Below, piece by piece: positions 26,754 through 35,868 of a DNA stretch of 64,000 nucleotides; position 1 is the first letter of the stretch; each line of letters opens with the position of its first letter. Below the pieces are notes generated by a model. The model had not been told where the DNA came from and made no database searches. It was given only the letters and a program-made list of their open reading frames with translations. The stretch is from NCBI RefSeq assembly GCF_002270485.1, contig NZ_NQOG01000003.1, forward strand, positions 62,001-126,000, written 5' to 3'. Both the position numbers and the translations under genes were made by a program. Origin of the DNA: Anaerostipes hominis (ex Lee et al. 2021). Its GTDB lineage: Bacteria; Bacillota; Clostridia; Lachnospirales; Lachnospiraceae.

Positions 26754-27455
26754 CTATTTGTCATCCACACTGTTATCGAAAAACCGGCTTCCACAGGCAC
26801 CGTTTCCGCAGCTTGCACAGTCGCCGCAGCCGGAAGCCTGAGGCTCTCCTGCTTTTTTCGGTTTCTTGTTTCTTACCTTATTCTGAACTGCAACAAGGCA
26901 GGCCAGGACAAAGAATGCTCCGGGGGCCAGGATAAAGATCGTGATCGGCTCATAAGCAGCCGGCATGATCTTTGTGCCAAAGATCGTACCTGCACCGAGG
27001 AGTTCACGGAAAGCTCCGATCACAGTCAGTGCAATGGTAAATCCCAGTCCCATTCCGACACCGTCGAAGAAAGAGAGAACTGCCCCGTTCTTAGATGCAA
27101 AGGATTCTGCGCGTCCCAGGATGATACAGTTTACTACGATCAGAGGAATGTATATTCCAAGGCTTGCATTCAGTGACGGCACATATCCCTGCAAAAGGAA
27201 CTGTACTACCGTTACCAGAGATGCAATGATAACAATATAGCCCGGAATACGGACCCTGTCAGGAATAATATTTCGCATGAGTCCAATGATCAGATTGGAA
27301 AACATTAACACGGCCGTAGTGGAAAGTCCCATTCCTGCCCCGTTGATGGCGGATGTGGTTACCGCGAGGGTAGGACACATACCGAGCATTAAGACGAAAG
27401 TAGGATTTTCTTTGACAATACCGTTGATTAAACGTTCTATCGGATTACTTTTCAT
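26754..27455 (-). CDS. rnfE: Rnf complex subunit E
   Basis: The product has 233 residues and six membrane helices. NPTFVLMLGMCPTLAVTTS and IVVNCIILGRAE hold the cysteines matching those of RnfA. An unusual cysteine-rich tail (ASGCGDCASCGNGACGS, about residues 208-224) extends past the last helix and might bind a metal. It pairs with RnfA in the membrane core. Confidence 0.95.
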   Translation of the reverse strand: MKSNPIERLINGIVKENPTFVLMLGMCPTLAVTTSAINGAGMGLSTTAVLMFSNLIIGLMRNIIPDRVRIPGYIVIIASLVTVVQFLLQGYVPSLNASLGIYIPLIVVNCIILGRAESFASKNGAVLSFFDGVGMGLGFTIALTVIGAFRELLGAGTIFGTKIMPAAYEPITIFILAPGAFFVLACLVAVQNKVRNKKPKKAGEPQASGCGDCASCGNGACGSRFFDNSVDDK

Positions 27456-27456
27456 C

Positions 27457-28068
27457 TCAATTACCTCCTTTCAATGTATCCATTAAAGCAACACAGCTGT
27501 TGACCCCGCTTGTTACCGCACGGCTGGTGATCGTGGCACCGCTGATGGCATCGACCTTTGCGTCGTCGTTCTTGCCGGAACCGTCTTTTACGACTTCAAA
27601 CTGCTTCGCTTTTTTATCTTTGAAGTTACTCTTAAATTCATCTTCTTTTGCCTTCATACCAAGACCTGCGGTCTCACTGATCGTCAAAGTCTCATATCCG
27701 TTGACCGTACCGTCATTCTTGACACCGACGGAGAGGGTGATATCTCCGCCGTACCCGTCAGGGTTTGTCACGGAGAATACATATCCAAGACCTTTTCCGT
27801 CCTTATCTACTGCTTTGGCAATCTCACTGACCGTATTCTGGCCCAAATTCTTTGCCTTCAAAACTTTGTTTATCTCTTTTTTATTAAGCTTCACTGCCTC
27901 AAATCGATCTGCGTCTTTGAACACAGCCTTGTATGCTTCCTGTTTTGTCTTTTCTTCCTGCTTTGCAATCGGATCTTTGGTCACGTTGTAAACGAATCCA
28001 AGGATCAGTCCGGCAGCCAGAGTGATGATAAATAATTTAATACAGTCGTTTACTAAACTTTTATTCAT
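27457..28068 (-). CDS. rnfG: Rnf complex subunit G
   Basis: The product has 203 residues: one N-terminal membrane helix and an extracytoplasmic domain with SGATITSRAV (about residues 172-181), where the threonine carries covalently bound FMN. It takes part in electron transfer across the membrane. It overlaps rnfD by 8 nt and is followed by rnfE after 1 nt. Confidence 0.95.
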   Translation of the reverse strand: MNKSLVNDCIKLFIITLAAGLILGFVYNVTKDPIAKQEEKTKQEAYKAVFKDADRFEAVKLNKKEINKVLKAKNLGQNTVSEIAKAVDKDGKGLGYVFSVTNPDGYGGDITLSVGVKNDGTVNGYETLTISETAGLGMKAKEDEFKSNFKDKKAKQFEVVKDGSGKNDDAKVDAISGATITSRAVTSGVNSCVALMDTLKGGN

Positions 28069-29011
28069 TGTCTTTGCCTCCTTTTGCCTTCACAATTCCA
28101 AACGGAGTAGGAACCGTAATCTTTTCAATCAGAGGAACAACCAGGTTCGCAATGATAATAGAGTAAGAAACTCCCTCTGCCATCGGTCCGAACAGTCGGA
28201 AAATACCGGTCAGCAGTCCGCAGAGGACGCCGAAGATGATCTTTCCTCTGGAAGTGATCGGTGAAGTTACATAGTCCGTTGCCATGAAGATCGCACCGAG
28301 CATCAAACCGCCGGAAAAAATCTCAGACGCCATGTAAGTGAGATCGAAGCCATGTCCTCCAAAAAGCAGTACGAAGACAGCCACCGTCGCCACATAGATG
28401 CATGGGATCAGCGGTGAGATCACTTTCTTTAATACCAGGTAGGCTCCTCCCAGGAGGAGAAGGACGGCGGATGTCTCTCCGATCGTTCCCGGGATAAATC
28501 CTGTAAAGACATTTCCGAGGTCTACACTCTTTCCTGCTTTCAGCAGGGCAAGAGGAGTCGCGGTGGTGACACCGTCATAGGTAAATGTCGTCATTCTTGC
28601 CGCAAAAGAGATCATCAGAAAACAGCGGGCTCCCAATGCCGGGTTCATAAAATTCTGCCCCAGGCCGCCGAAAACTTGTTTTACGACAATAATAGCAAAA
28701 AGGCCGCCGAGCACCGGCATCCAGAAAGGAACACCTGCCGGCAGGTTCAGCGCAAGCAGGAGTCCGGTCACAGCCGCGCTCAGATCGCTGACGGATACTT
28801 TTTGTTTCATTAGCTTCTGATATATATACTCAGCAGCCACACAGGTGACAATGGAGACCGCAATGGTCACAGCCGCAGATGCACCGAAGATATAGATACC
28901 AAAAACTGTGGCCGGGAGTAATGCAAGGATTACGTCCAGCATAATGCTTTGTGTTGAGCTTTTGTCCCTTACGTGCGGGTTTGCTGAAACACGATATAAT
29001 GTTTCGTTCAT
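28061..29011 (-). CDS. rnfD: Rnf complex subunit D
   Basis: The product has 316 residues with about nine membrane helices. GVTTATPLALLK contains the threonine expected to bear covalent FMN. It forms the membrane ion path with RnfA and RnfE. The gene overlaps rnfG by 8 nt, which fits translational coupling. Confidence 0.95.
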   Translation of the reverse strand: MNETLYRVSANPHVRDKSSTQSIMLDVILALLPATVFGIYIFGASAAVTIAVSIVTCVAAEYIYQKLMKQKVSVSDLSAAVTGLLLALNLPAGVPFWMPVLGGLFAIIVVKQVFGGLGQNFMNPALGARCFLMISFAARMTTFTYDGVTTATPLALLKAGKSVDLGNVFTGFIPGTIGETSAVLLLLGGAYLVLKKVISPLIPCIYVATVAVFVLLFGGHGFDLTYMASEIFSGGLMLGAIFMATDYVTSPITSRGKIIFGVLCGLLTGIFRLFGPMAEGVSYSIIIANLVVPLIEKITVPTPFGIVKAKGGKDNE

Positions 29012-29024
29012 ATGTACCTCTCCT

Positions 29025-30341
29025 TTACTTCTTTCTACGATTTGCCAAGACCTGTTTGCGTCCTGTCTTCATTGACTGTGCCAGGTTTCTCTTCGCCGGA
29101 CAGATAAAAGAACAGCATCCGCATTCCACACACTCATCTCCGTGGAGTGCCTCAAATGCTTCAAAGTTATTGTTATCTGCCAGTACGGACAGTCTCGCCG
29201 GCATTAACTTCTGAGGACAGACGCTGACACAGCGCCCGCAGTTGATACAGTTGCTCGGCTCTACGGCAGACACAGGGTCCTTTGTAAATGCAAGCAGAGA
29301 AGAAAATGTTTTGACAGCCGGAACGTCGGTAGTAAACATGGCCATTCCCATCATCGGACCTCCGGAGATCACCTTTTCAGGCTGTCCCTTAAATCCACCG
29401 GCCGCTTCGATCAGTTCGTTGACGTTGGTTCCCGTGCGGACTAAAAGGTTTTTAGGGCTCTCAACCGCATCTCCGGTCACCGTTACCACACGGCGGAACA
29501 AAGGTCTTCCCTCTTTTACCGCTTCCTTGACAGCAACAATCGTTGCCACGTTGTCCACAATACATCCTGCATCTGCCGGAAGCATACTGGAATTGATGGC
29601 TCTTCCCGTAGTCGCATAGATCAGGGAACGCTCCGCTCCCTGCGGATATTTTGTCTTTAACTCTGCAACCGAAATTCTTGCATCTCCTTTGACACAATCG
29701 CTGACTTTGGCAATGGCATCTTTTTTATTGTCTTCCACTGCGATGATCCCTTTTGCCTTCGGGAACAAGTCAAGAACAATGTTAAGACCTTCCACGAGGA
29801 CTTCCGGAGTCTCCATCATGATCCTGTAATCTCCGGTTATGTAAGGCTCACACTCCGCACCATTGACAATGATGTACTCGATGGCATCCGGATCTTTCGG
29901 AGCCAGCTTCACATGAGTCGGGAAACCTGCCCCTCCGAGCCCGACGATCCCTGCGTCTTTGATCGCAGCGAGAACCTCGTCTCTGGTCATATCCTGATAC
30001 GGCTTTGCTTTAAACTCCGCTTCTTTAAATTCTCCGTCGTTTTCTATTACAATTGCATTTACTTTTGCCCCGGCGGGAGTCACTCTCGGCTCGATTGCTT
30101 TCACCGTACCCGAAACAGAGCTGTAAATATTGGCAGACACAAAACCGCCTGCCTCTGCAATCTTCTGTCCCGCCAGTACCTGATCACCTTTTTGTACGAT
30201 CGGTTTCGCAGGTGCCCCGATATGCTGGCCGACAGGTAAAACAACATCTCCTTTAGGCAGATATTCGGTGATCGGAGAATTTTTTGCGTATTCTTTCCCG
30301 TCATCCGGATGAACTCCGCCGCTAAATGTAAACAATGCCAT
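29025..30341 (-). CDS. rnfC: Rnf complex subunit C, NADH-binding
   Basis: The product has 438 residues from the ATG at 30341, chosen because AGGAAGG precedes it and the protein then starts MALFTFSGGVHPDDGKEY like other RnfC. A Complex I 51-kDa-like fold binds NADH and FMN (GLGGAGFPTHVK, then NGAECEPYITGDY). Two 4Fe-4S motifs lie at the C-terminus (CINCGRCVSVCP and CVECGCCSFICP). It is the NAD+-reducing end of the Rnf pump and the first gene of rnfCDGEAB. Confidence 0.95.
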   Translation of the reverse strand: MALFTFSGGVHPDDGKEYAKNSPITEYLPKGDVVLPVGQHIGAPAKPIVQKGDQVLAGQKIAEAGGFVSANIYSSVSGTVKAIEPRVTPAGAKVNAIVIENDGEFKEAEFKAKPYQDMTRDEVLAAIKDAGIVGLGGAGFPTHVKLAPKDPDAIEYIIVNGAECEPYITGDYRIMMETPEVLVEGLNIVLDLFPKAKGIIAVEDNKKDAIAKVSDCVKGDARISVAELKTKYPQGAERSLIYATTGRAINSSMLPADAGCIVDNVATIVAVKEAVKEGRPLFRRVVTVTGDAVESPKNLLVRTGTNVNELIEAAGGFKGQPEKVISGGPMMGMAMFTTDVPAVKTFSSLLAFTKDPVSAVEPSNCINCGRCVSVCPQKLMPARLSVLADNNNFEAFEALHGDECVECGCCSFICPAKRNLAQSMKTGRKQVLANRRKK

Positions 30342-30384
30342 TTTTAAGCCTTCCTTTCTCTTTTCTTTAATTTCCATATCTTTA

Positions 30385-30413
30385 ATGATAAATTGTTTAG
30401 CATGCAAAATCAA
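30385..30413 (-). promoter_or_regulatory. Promoter of the rnf operon
   Basis: TTGATT (30413-30408), a 17-bp spacer and TATCAT (30390-30385), 44 nt before the rnfC start. Confidence 0.7.
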
Positions 30414-30555
30414 CTTTCGACATTTTTTTCACAAATGAAATCCCACAAAATAACACACATATCACTAAAATCTTTTCATTCTTTTACTTTTTTCATCTTT
30501 TTGCACAGAAAAAGAAACAATAGTGCTTTCTATATGTGAATTAATTATCAATCTA

Positions 30556-30587
30556 AAAGGAGTCCCCGATCCTGAGAACTCCCTCTT
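30556..30587 (-). terminator. Terminator of the proB-proA operon
   Basis: On the minus strand GGAGT and CTC pair with GGG and ACTCC around an AGGATC loop, followed by TTTT, just past the proA stop. Confidence 0.7.
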
Positions 30588-30598
30588 TGAAGTTTTAT

Positions 30599-31840
30599 CT
30601 AATGCCTGATCTGTCCATTGCCATAAATAATAAATTTGGTAGTCGTCAGCGCATCGAGTCCCATCGGTCCCCTTGCATGGATCTTTTGGGTGCTGATTCC
30701 GATCTCGGCTCCAAAGCCGAACTCGAATCCATCGGTAAATCTCGTGGAAGCATTTACATAGACTGCAGCCGCATCGATCTTCTCCAGAAACTCCTGGGCA
30801 TGGGAATAAGAATCTGTGACAATCGCCTCGGAATGTTTGGTATTGTAGCGGTTGATATGTTTTACCGCCTCATCAAAACTGTCCACGACCTTTACCGAGA
30901 TAACGGCATCCAGATATTCGGTTCCCCAGTCTTCTTCCGTCGCCCGGATAACCTGGTCACTGACTGCCATGACTCTCTCGTCTCCTCTGACCTGCACTCC
31001 CTTTTTCAGCAATGCCTCTACGACAGCCGGAAGATGGGTCTGTACAACATCTTTATGTATGACCAGAGACTCGCATGTATTGCAGGTTCCAAGCCTCTGA
31101 GTTTTTGCATTGACCACGATATCGACAGCCATTTGGGGATCTGCATACTCATCGATATAAGTATGGCAGTTTCCGGTTCCTGTCTCGATCACGGGAACCG
31201 TGCTGTTTTTCACGACACTCCGGATCAATCCGGCTCCGCCTCTTGGAATGAGGACATCAATATATTCATTCATCTGCATCATCTTTGTGGCAGTTTTCCG
31301 GCTGGTATCTTCCAGGAGCTGAATGCCGAATACCGGCATCTTTTTCTTGGCTAATGATTCCTGGAGAACTTTAGTAATCGCAAGATTAGAATGTATGGCG
31401 TCGCTTCCGCCGCGGAGCAGGCAGGCGTTTCCTGTCTTAAAGCAAAGAGCAAACGCATCCGCAGTGACATTGGGACGGGATTCATAGATAATCCCCACAA
31501 CGCCCAAAGGCACGACCTTCTTTCCGATCAGCAGTCCGCTTTTATTGGGCTTCATCTCGGTGACTGCCCCGATGGGATCTTCCAAGTCCGCCACCTGTCT
31601 GAGTCCTTCTGCCATGCCTTCGATCCTGTCAACCGTCAGAGTCAGACGGTCCACCAGTGCCTCCGACATCCCGCGCTCCATGGCTGCTTTCACGTCTTTT
31701 ACATTCTCCGAAAGAATGTAATTCTGGTTTGTCACAAGCTGGTCTGCCGCTTCCCTGAGCAGCTCGTTTTTGTCATTCATAGGCGCCTGCGCCAGAACGA
31801 CCGACGCTTCTTTTGCCTGTCTTCCTAATTGTTCTAACAT
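30599..31840 (-). CDS. proA: Gamma-glutamyl phosphate reductase
   Basis: The product has 413 residues. [24 protein letters not shown] (catalytic cysteine near residue 240) and [21 protein letters not shown] are the family signature. It reduces gamma-glutamyl phosphate to the semialdehyde with NADPH, the second step of proline synthesis. It lies downstream of proB, with a DUF896 gene between. Confidence 0.96.
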   Translation of the reverse strand: MLEQLGRQAKEASVVLAQAPMNDKNELLREAADQLVTNQNYILSENVKDVKAAMERGMSEALVDRLTLTVDRIEGMAEGLRQVADLEDPIGAVTEMKPNKSGLLIGKKVVPLGVVGIIYESRPNVTADAFALCFKTGNACLLRGGSDAIHSNLAITKVLQESLAKKKMPVFGIQLLEDTSRKTATKMMQMNEYIDVLIPRGGAGLIRSVVKNSTVPVIETGTGNCHTYIDEYADPQMAVDIVVNAKTQRLGTCNTCESLVIHKDVVQTHLPAVVEALLKKGVQVRGDERVMAVSDQVIRATEEDWGTEYLDAVISVKVVDSFDEAVKHINRYNTKHSEAIVTDSYSHAQEFLEKIDAAAVYVNASTRFTDGFEFGFGAEIGISTQKIHARGPMGLDALTTTKFIIYGNGQIRH

Positions 31841-31864
31841 AACAACCTCCCTTCTATCTTTATC

Positions 31865-32074
31865 TCAGTGCTTTCCCTTTGGCTTCAGCGGAGTCACACT
31901 TCCGTCCTCATTCTTTATGCTGATATGATTCAGCTGTCCGCGCAGATTTGCCCGGACAGACTGGATATATTCTTCTCTCAGCTTTTTCTGCTCCTTCTTT
32001 TCCTTCTCTGAAAGCCCGATGGACTTTTCCAGATGATATAATTCATTGATTCTTCTGATCTTGTCTTCGTTCAT
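31865..32074 (-). CDS. DUF896 family protein
   Basis: The product has 69 residues, starting MNEDKIRRINELYHLEKSIG with a helical hairpin LSEKEKKEQKKLREEYIQ and the conserved NLRGQLNHI, as in the YnzC/DUF896 family. The family's function is not established. It is placed between proB and proA with short gaps (21 and 24 nt), so it shares their transcript. Confidence 0.85.
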   Translation of the reverse strand: MNEDKIRRINELYHLEKSIGLSEKEKKEQKKLREEYIQSVRANLRGQLNHISIKNEDGSVTPLKPKGKH

Positions 32075-32095
32075 ACTATTCCTTTCCAGTCAAAA

Positions 32096-32950
32096 TTATG
32101 AGTTTAAATACGGACATTCCGTAAGATATTTCCGAAAATTAAAATGTTCTCTTTTATGGGCTAAGAAAAGCGTTCCGATCTCCCTGCCCCCGATAATTCT
32201 GTTCAGGTCATTTAAATCTCTGCTGTTTGCTATGACCATATCGGCCCCGCAGTCTGTCACAATATTTGCAGCTGCGATCTTTGTGGCCATGCCCCCGGTT
32301 CCCACCTTGGTCACAGCTCCTTTTGCCATGTTTTCGATCTCTTCGGTAATCACGGGTACTTCTGATATAAGTCTTGCTCTTTTATTTTTATGCGGGTCGT
32401 CCGTATATAATCCGTCTATATCCGTGAGAAGAATCAAAAGATCTCCTTCTACTACCGCAGTGACCACGGCAGATAAAGTGTCATTGTCTCCGAACTCAAT
32501 TTCTTCTGTGGAGACGGTGTCATTTTCATTTACGATAGGAATGATGCCCAGACTCAGCAGCTGGTTAAATGTATTTCTTGCATTGAACCTGCGCATATCG
32601 TTCAACATCGTCTCTTTTGTGATGAGGATCTGGGCAGAGCCCTGATTGTATTCAGCAAATAGCTTTTGATAGATCATCATCAACTGTCCCTGTCCCACGG
32701 CAGAGCAGGCCTGCTTCATCGGAAGAGATCCCGGGCGTTCCTTTAGTCCCAGTGCTTTATAGCCGACCCCGATCGCTCCGGACGATACTAATATCACATC
32801 TTTTCCGCTGTTGTGAATATCTGTCAGGACACGGACCAGCTTTTCAAGCCGGAATAAATTTAGCTGTCCTGTCTTCGGATGTATCAGGGAAGAAGTCCCT
32901 ACCTTAACTACGATCCGCTTCTTATCCTTTAGTTTTTCTCTGTTTTCCAT
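32096..32950 (-). CDS. proB: Glutamate 5-kinase
   Basis: The product has 284 residues, an amino-acid kinase fold: KRIVVKVGTSSL, ILVSSGAIGVG, PIVNENDTVS, FGDNDTLSA and GTGGMATKI. It lacks the C-terminal PUA domain of longer homologues, so it is the short form. It phosphorylates glutamate as the first step of proline synthesis and normally responds to proline feedback. The ribosome site is weak. Confidence 0.95.
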   Translation of the reverse strand: MENREKLKDKKRIVVKVGTSSLIHPKTGQLNLFRLEKLVRVLTDIHNSGKDVILVSSGAIGVGYKALGLKERPGSLPMKQACSAVGQGQLMMIYQKLFAEYNQGSAQILITKETMLNDMRRFNARNTFNQLLSLGIIPIVNENDTVSTEEIEFGDNDTLSAVVTAVVEGDLLILLTDIDGLYTDDPHKNKRARLISEVPVITEEIENMAKGAVTKVGTGGMATKIAAANIVTDCGADMVIANSRDLNDLNRIIGGREIGTLFLAHKREHFNFRKYLTECPYLNS

Positions 32951-33005
32951 AATGCTGAAGTCCTGTCCTATTCCCGCTGAGCCTCGGTCAGCGCAGTTTA
33001 TGATT

Positions 33006-33034
33006 ATTGTAGCCTCTTTCTAAAAAAAAATCAA
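33006..33034 (-). promoter_or_regulatory. Promoter of the proB-proA operon
   Basis: TTGATT (33034-33029), a 17-bp spacer and TACAAT (33011-33006). The short leader holds a hairpin CGCTGA/TCAGCG but no room for a T-box. Confidence 0.65.
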
Positions 33035-33073
33035 CGTATTATCACCGAAAAATCGACACGAAAAATTGATTTA

Positions 33074-33129
33074 GTTAAAAACCCAGAAGAATCTGACTAT
33101 ATCAGAATTCTTCTGGGTTTTTAACTAAA
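33074..33129. terminator. Bidirectional terminator overlapping the nrdG stop
   Basis: A near-perfect inverted repeat with arms reading TTTAGTTAAAAACCCAGAAG, closed by a loop around CTATA; each arm supplies the T-run for the opposite strand. The TAG of nrdG (33127-33125) lies inside the arm. Confidence 0.85.
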
Positions 33130-33622
33130 CATCAAGAAGGATTACATCTTCACTTTCCAGTGATGCTTTCACGTCAATGACTCTTTGATTACTGCTTCCC
33201 CGGAATCTTAAATTTAAATCCTTTTTTTCTTCCACAAAAGGGCCGTCCACTAAAACATCCAGATATTGAAGCACCTCCGGATCAAACTCCATGATTTCTT
33301 CAAACAGATAAGAAGAATACATCCAGATATTTTTTTCCGGACAACGCTCTTTGAGTTTCATCAGCAATTCCCTGACCGGACGCCGGTTTGCAGGCTCCAT
33401 AGGCTCTCCTCCAAGAATCGTTGCCCCGGCTATATGCTCTCCTGCTGTCAGTGTTAAAAATTCTTCTTCCGTTTCTTTATTCCATTTAAGGCCGCCCTCA
33501 AAATCCCATGTTTCCGGGTTAAAACAACCCTTACACTTCCTCGTGCACCCCTGTACAAACAGAGAGGTCCTGATGCCGACTCCATTGGAAATATCGATCT
33601 TCCTGATCTGTGCGTACCGCAT
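33125..33622 (-). CDS. nrdG: Anaerobic ribonucleotide reductase activating protein
   Basis: The product has 165 residues. CTRKCKGC (about residues 27-34) is the radical-SAM CxxxCxxC cluster; GGEPMEP is the SAM-binding motif. It generates the glycyl radical on NrdD with SAM and a reduced electron donor. It begins immediately after the nrdD stop, without a gap. Confidence 0.95.
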   Translation of the reverse strand: MRYAQIRKIDISNGVGIRTSLFVQGCTRKCKGCFNPETWDFEGGLKWNKETEEEFLTLTAGEHIAGATILGGEPMEPANRRPVRELLMKLKERCPEKNIWMYSSYLFEEIMEFDPEVLQYLDVLVDGPFVEEKKDLNLRFRGSSNQRVIDVKASLESEDVILLDV

Positions 33623-35782
33623 TTAGTTCACCTCTTGCACCTGGTTATCCAGATGGACAAACCGTTCTCCGATCTCCTGGGTACGTCCCTTGTTCCAGAA
33701 ATTATCTCCCAGATATCCGCAGGTCCTGCGGCATACGTTTAAAGTCTTGTGGCTTCTGTTGCCGCAGTTCGGACAGTACCACTCATAGTTCTCATCAAGA
33801 AGGATTTCCCCGTCAAATCCGCATTCCTGACAGTAGTCTGACTTTGTATTGATCTCGGCATACTGAATGGTATCGTACATATAGTCAATCAGAGCAGACA
33901 GCGCTTCGAGATTCTGATTCAGGTTCGTTACCTCCACGTAACTGATCGCCCCGCCTGAAGAAATGCTCTGGAACTTTGCTTCAAATCCAAGTTTTTCAAA
34001 GGCATCGATCGGTTCAGTCACGTTTACATGGTAAGAATTTGTAATATAATCTTTATCCGTGATTCCTTCCACAACACCAAACCGTTTCTTTAAGCTTCTT
34101 GCAAACGTATAAGTCGTAGACTCTGCCGGAGTTCCGTACACGCTGAATCCAAGTCCGGACTCTGCCTTCCACCGGTCACATGCTCCCCGGAGACGCTCCA
34201 TGATCCTGACAGCCAGTTCATCGCCTTCCTCCGTCGTATGACTTTTTCCGAGGAGGGAAAGAACACACTCGTACAAACCGATGTATCCAAGGGAAAGTGT
34301 AGAGTAGCCGCCTTCCAAAAGCTTATCGATCGTTTCGCCCGGCTTCAGCCTTGCGATGGCTCCGAACTGCCAGTGGATCGGACTCACATCTGACAAGGTA
34401 CCTTTCAGGCTCTCATGCCGCAGCATCAGCGCTTCCCGGCACAGGCTCAGGCGTTCGTCGAGGATATTCCAGAATTTCTCCATATCCTGCTCCGCAGACA
34501 ATCCCACATCGGCCAGGTTAATAGTCACGACTCCCTGATTAAATCTGCCGTACCATTTATAATTGCCTTCTTCATCTTTCCATGGGGCCAGAAAGCTTCG
34601 GCATCCCATACACGGGAACACTTCCCCTTTGTAATTCTTCTTCATGATCTTTGCCGAAATAAAGTCGGGCATCATGCGTTTTGCCACACATTTGACCGCC
34701 AGATCCGTCAGATAGCGGTACCTGCTGTCTTTCGGTACGTTGTTTTTATCCAAGACATACAAAAGTTTTGGAAATGCCGGTGTCACATAGGCTCCCACCG
34801 GATTTTTCATTCCCTCATACCGCTGCCTTAACATTTCTTCGATCAGCATCGCCGTCTCTTTTTCATATTCCGGTTCTTCACTGATGTACATGAAGACAGA
34901 CAAAAACGGAGCCTGTCCATTGGTAGTTGAAAAGGTATTGATCTGATACTGTATCGTCTGGATGCCGGAAACGATCTCATCGTGAAGACGGTCTTCTGCG
35001 ATCAGTTCTACTTCCCGTTCCGTATACTCTTTTCCGATCATCTCCCCTTCCTTTTTCACCTTTTCTTTATGTTTATCTAAGCTCACTCTTACAAAGGGTG
35101 CCAAATGGGAAAGCGAAATCGTCTGGCCTCCATACTGACCGTTTGCCACCTGCTGTACAATCTGGGTCGCAACCGTACAAGCAGTCTGGAGGGACTTCGG
35201 AGTTTCAATCAGTTTACCGTTTATCACCGTTCCGTTTTTAAACATATCCTTTAAATCCACCAAGTCACAGTTATGCATCTGCTGGATATAGTAGTCCATA
35301 TCGTGAAAATGAATGATGCCGTCATCATGTGCCTGGACAATTTTAGGCGGAAGCATCATCCTCCTGCAGTAATCCCTGGAAAATTCCCCTGCGATCAGAT
35401 CCCTCTGTGTTGCCAGGATATTCGGATCTTTATTAGAGTTTTCATCCAAAGCTTCCTGGTTTTCTCCGGTCACGATGCCGAATACCTCATTGTCAATGGT
35501 ATTCGTCTCTCTCTGGAACTCTCTGACCTTACGGTATCCTTCATAGGCCTTCGCCGTCAAAATCTGGTCTTTTTGAATGAGCTTTTCAAATACCTGGTCT
35601 TCGATCCGGTAAATGCTGATATCCTCGTCTCCCTGATGTTCCTCATGGATCTCAAAGGAAATATCCTTTGCACATTTTTCATCTACAACCCCGCTTCCGT
35701 ACCTCATAGCTTTTAAGATGGCAAGTTCGATTTTAGACGGATCAAAATCTACTTTACTGCCATTTCTCTTAATCACTTTCAT
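33623..35782 (-). CDS. nrdD: Anaerobic ribonucleoside-triphosphate reductase
   Basis: The product has 719 residues. An N-terminal ATP-cone (about 1-95) senses ATP and dATP. The catalytic barrel follows (IIHFHDMDYYIQ, QTISLSHLAPF). A C-terminal zinc site (CQECGFDG and CPNCGNRS) precedes RRTCGYLGDNFWNKGR, in which the glycine becomes the radical. It makes all dNTPs from NTPs in the absence of oxygen. It pairs with nrdG and is likely repressed by NrdR through the boxes in its promoter. Confidence 0.96.
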   Translation of the reverse strand: MKVIKRNGSKVDFDPSKIELAILKAMRYGSGVVDEKCAKDISFEIHEEHQGDEDISIYRIEDQVFEKLIQKDQILTAKAYEGYRKVREFQRETNTIDNEVFGIVTGENQEALDENSNKDPNILATQRDLIAGEFSRDYCRRMMLPPKIVQAHDDGIIHFHDMDYYIQQMHNCDLVDLKDMFKNGTVINGKLIETPKSLQTACTVATQIVQQVANGQYGGQTISLSHLAPFVRVSLDKHKEKVKKEGEMIGKEYTEREVELIAEDRLHDEIVSGIQTIQYQINTFSTTNGQAPFLSVFMYISEEPEYEKETAMLIEEMLRQRYEGMKNPVGAYVTPAFPKLLYVLDKNNVPKDSRYRYLTDLAVKCVAKRMMPDFISAKIMKKNYKGEVFPCMGCRSFLAPWKDEEGNYKWYGRFNQGVVTINLADVGLSAEQDMEKFWNILDERLSLCREALMLRHESLKGTLSDVSPIHWQFGAIARLKPGETIDKLLEGGYSTLSLGYIGLYECVLSLLGKSHTTEEGDELAVRIMERLRGACDRWKAESGLGFSVYGTPAESTTYTFARSLKKRFGVVEGITDKDYITNSYHVNVTEPIDAFEKLGFEAKFQSISSGGAISYVEVTNLNQNLEALSALIDYMYDTIQYAEINTKSDYCQECGFDGEILLDENYEWYCPNCGNRSHKTLNVCRRTCGYLGDNFWNKGRTQEIGERFVHLDNQVQEVN

Positions 35783-35814
35783 TTATCTTCACCCTTTCAA
35801 TTATTCTGTCCTCT

Positions 35815-35843
35815 ATTATAAACCAATATATATTGTGTGTCCA
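35815..35843 (-). promoter_or_regulatory. nrdD promoter
   Basis: TGGACA (35843-35838), a 17-bp spacer and TATAAT (35820-35815). An NrdR-box-like palindrome fills the spacer. Confidence 0.78.
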
Positions 35844-35868
35844 GATGTTAAACATCACAATATGTTGT
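35824..35868 (-). promoter_or_regulatory. Pair of NrdR-box-like operators
   Basis: Box 1, CAATATATATTG (35824-35835), is a perfect palindrome between -35 and -10. Box 2, ACAATATGTTGT (35857-35868), is imperfect and upstream of -35. Their centres are 33 bp apart, about three helical turns, as known for NrdR sites. Confidence 0.75.

Noticed and set aside
30414-30480. Possible Rex operator upstream of rnfC
   Set aside because: Only one half-site (TTGTGAA) is present; the second half does not match TTCACAA, so a Rex site cannot be supported.
32951-33005. T-box or attenuator before proB
   Set aside because: The leader is about 50 nt and holds only a small hairpin; no leader peptide rich in Pro codons or T-box motif is found.
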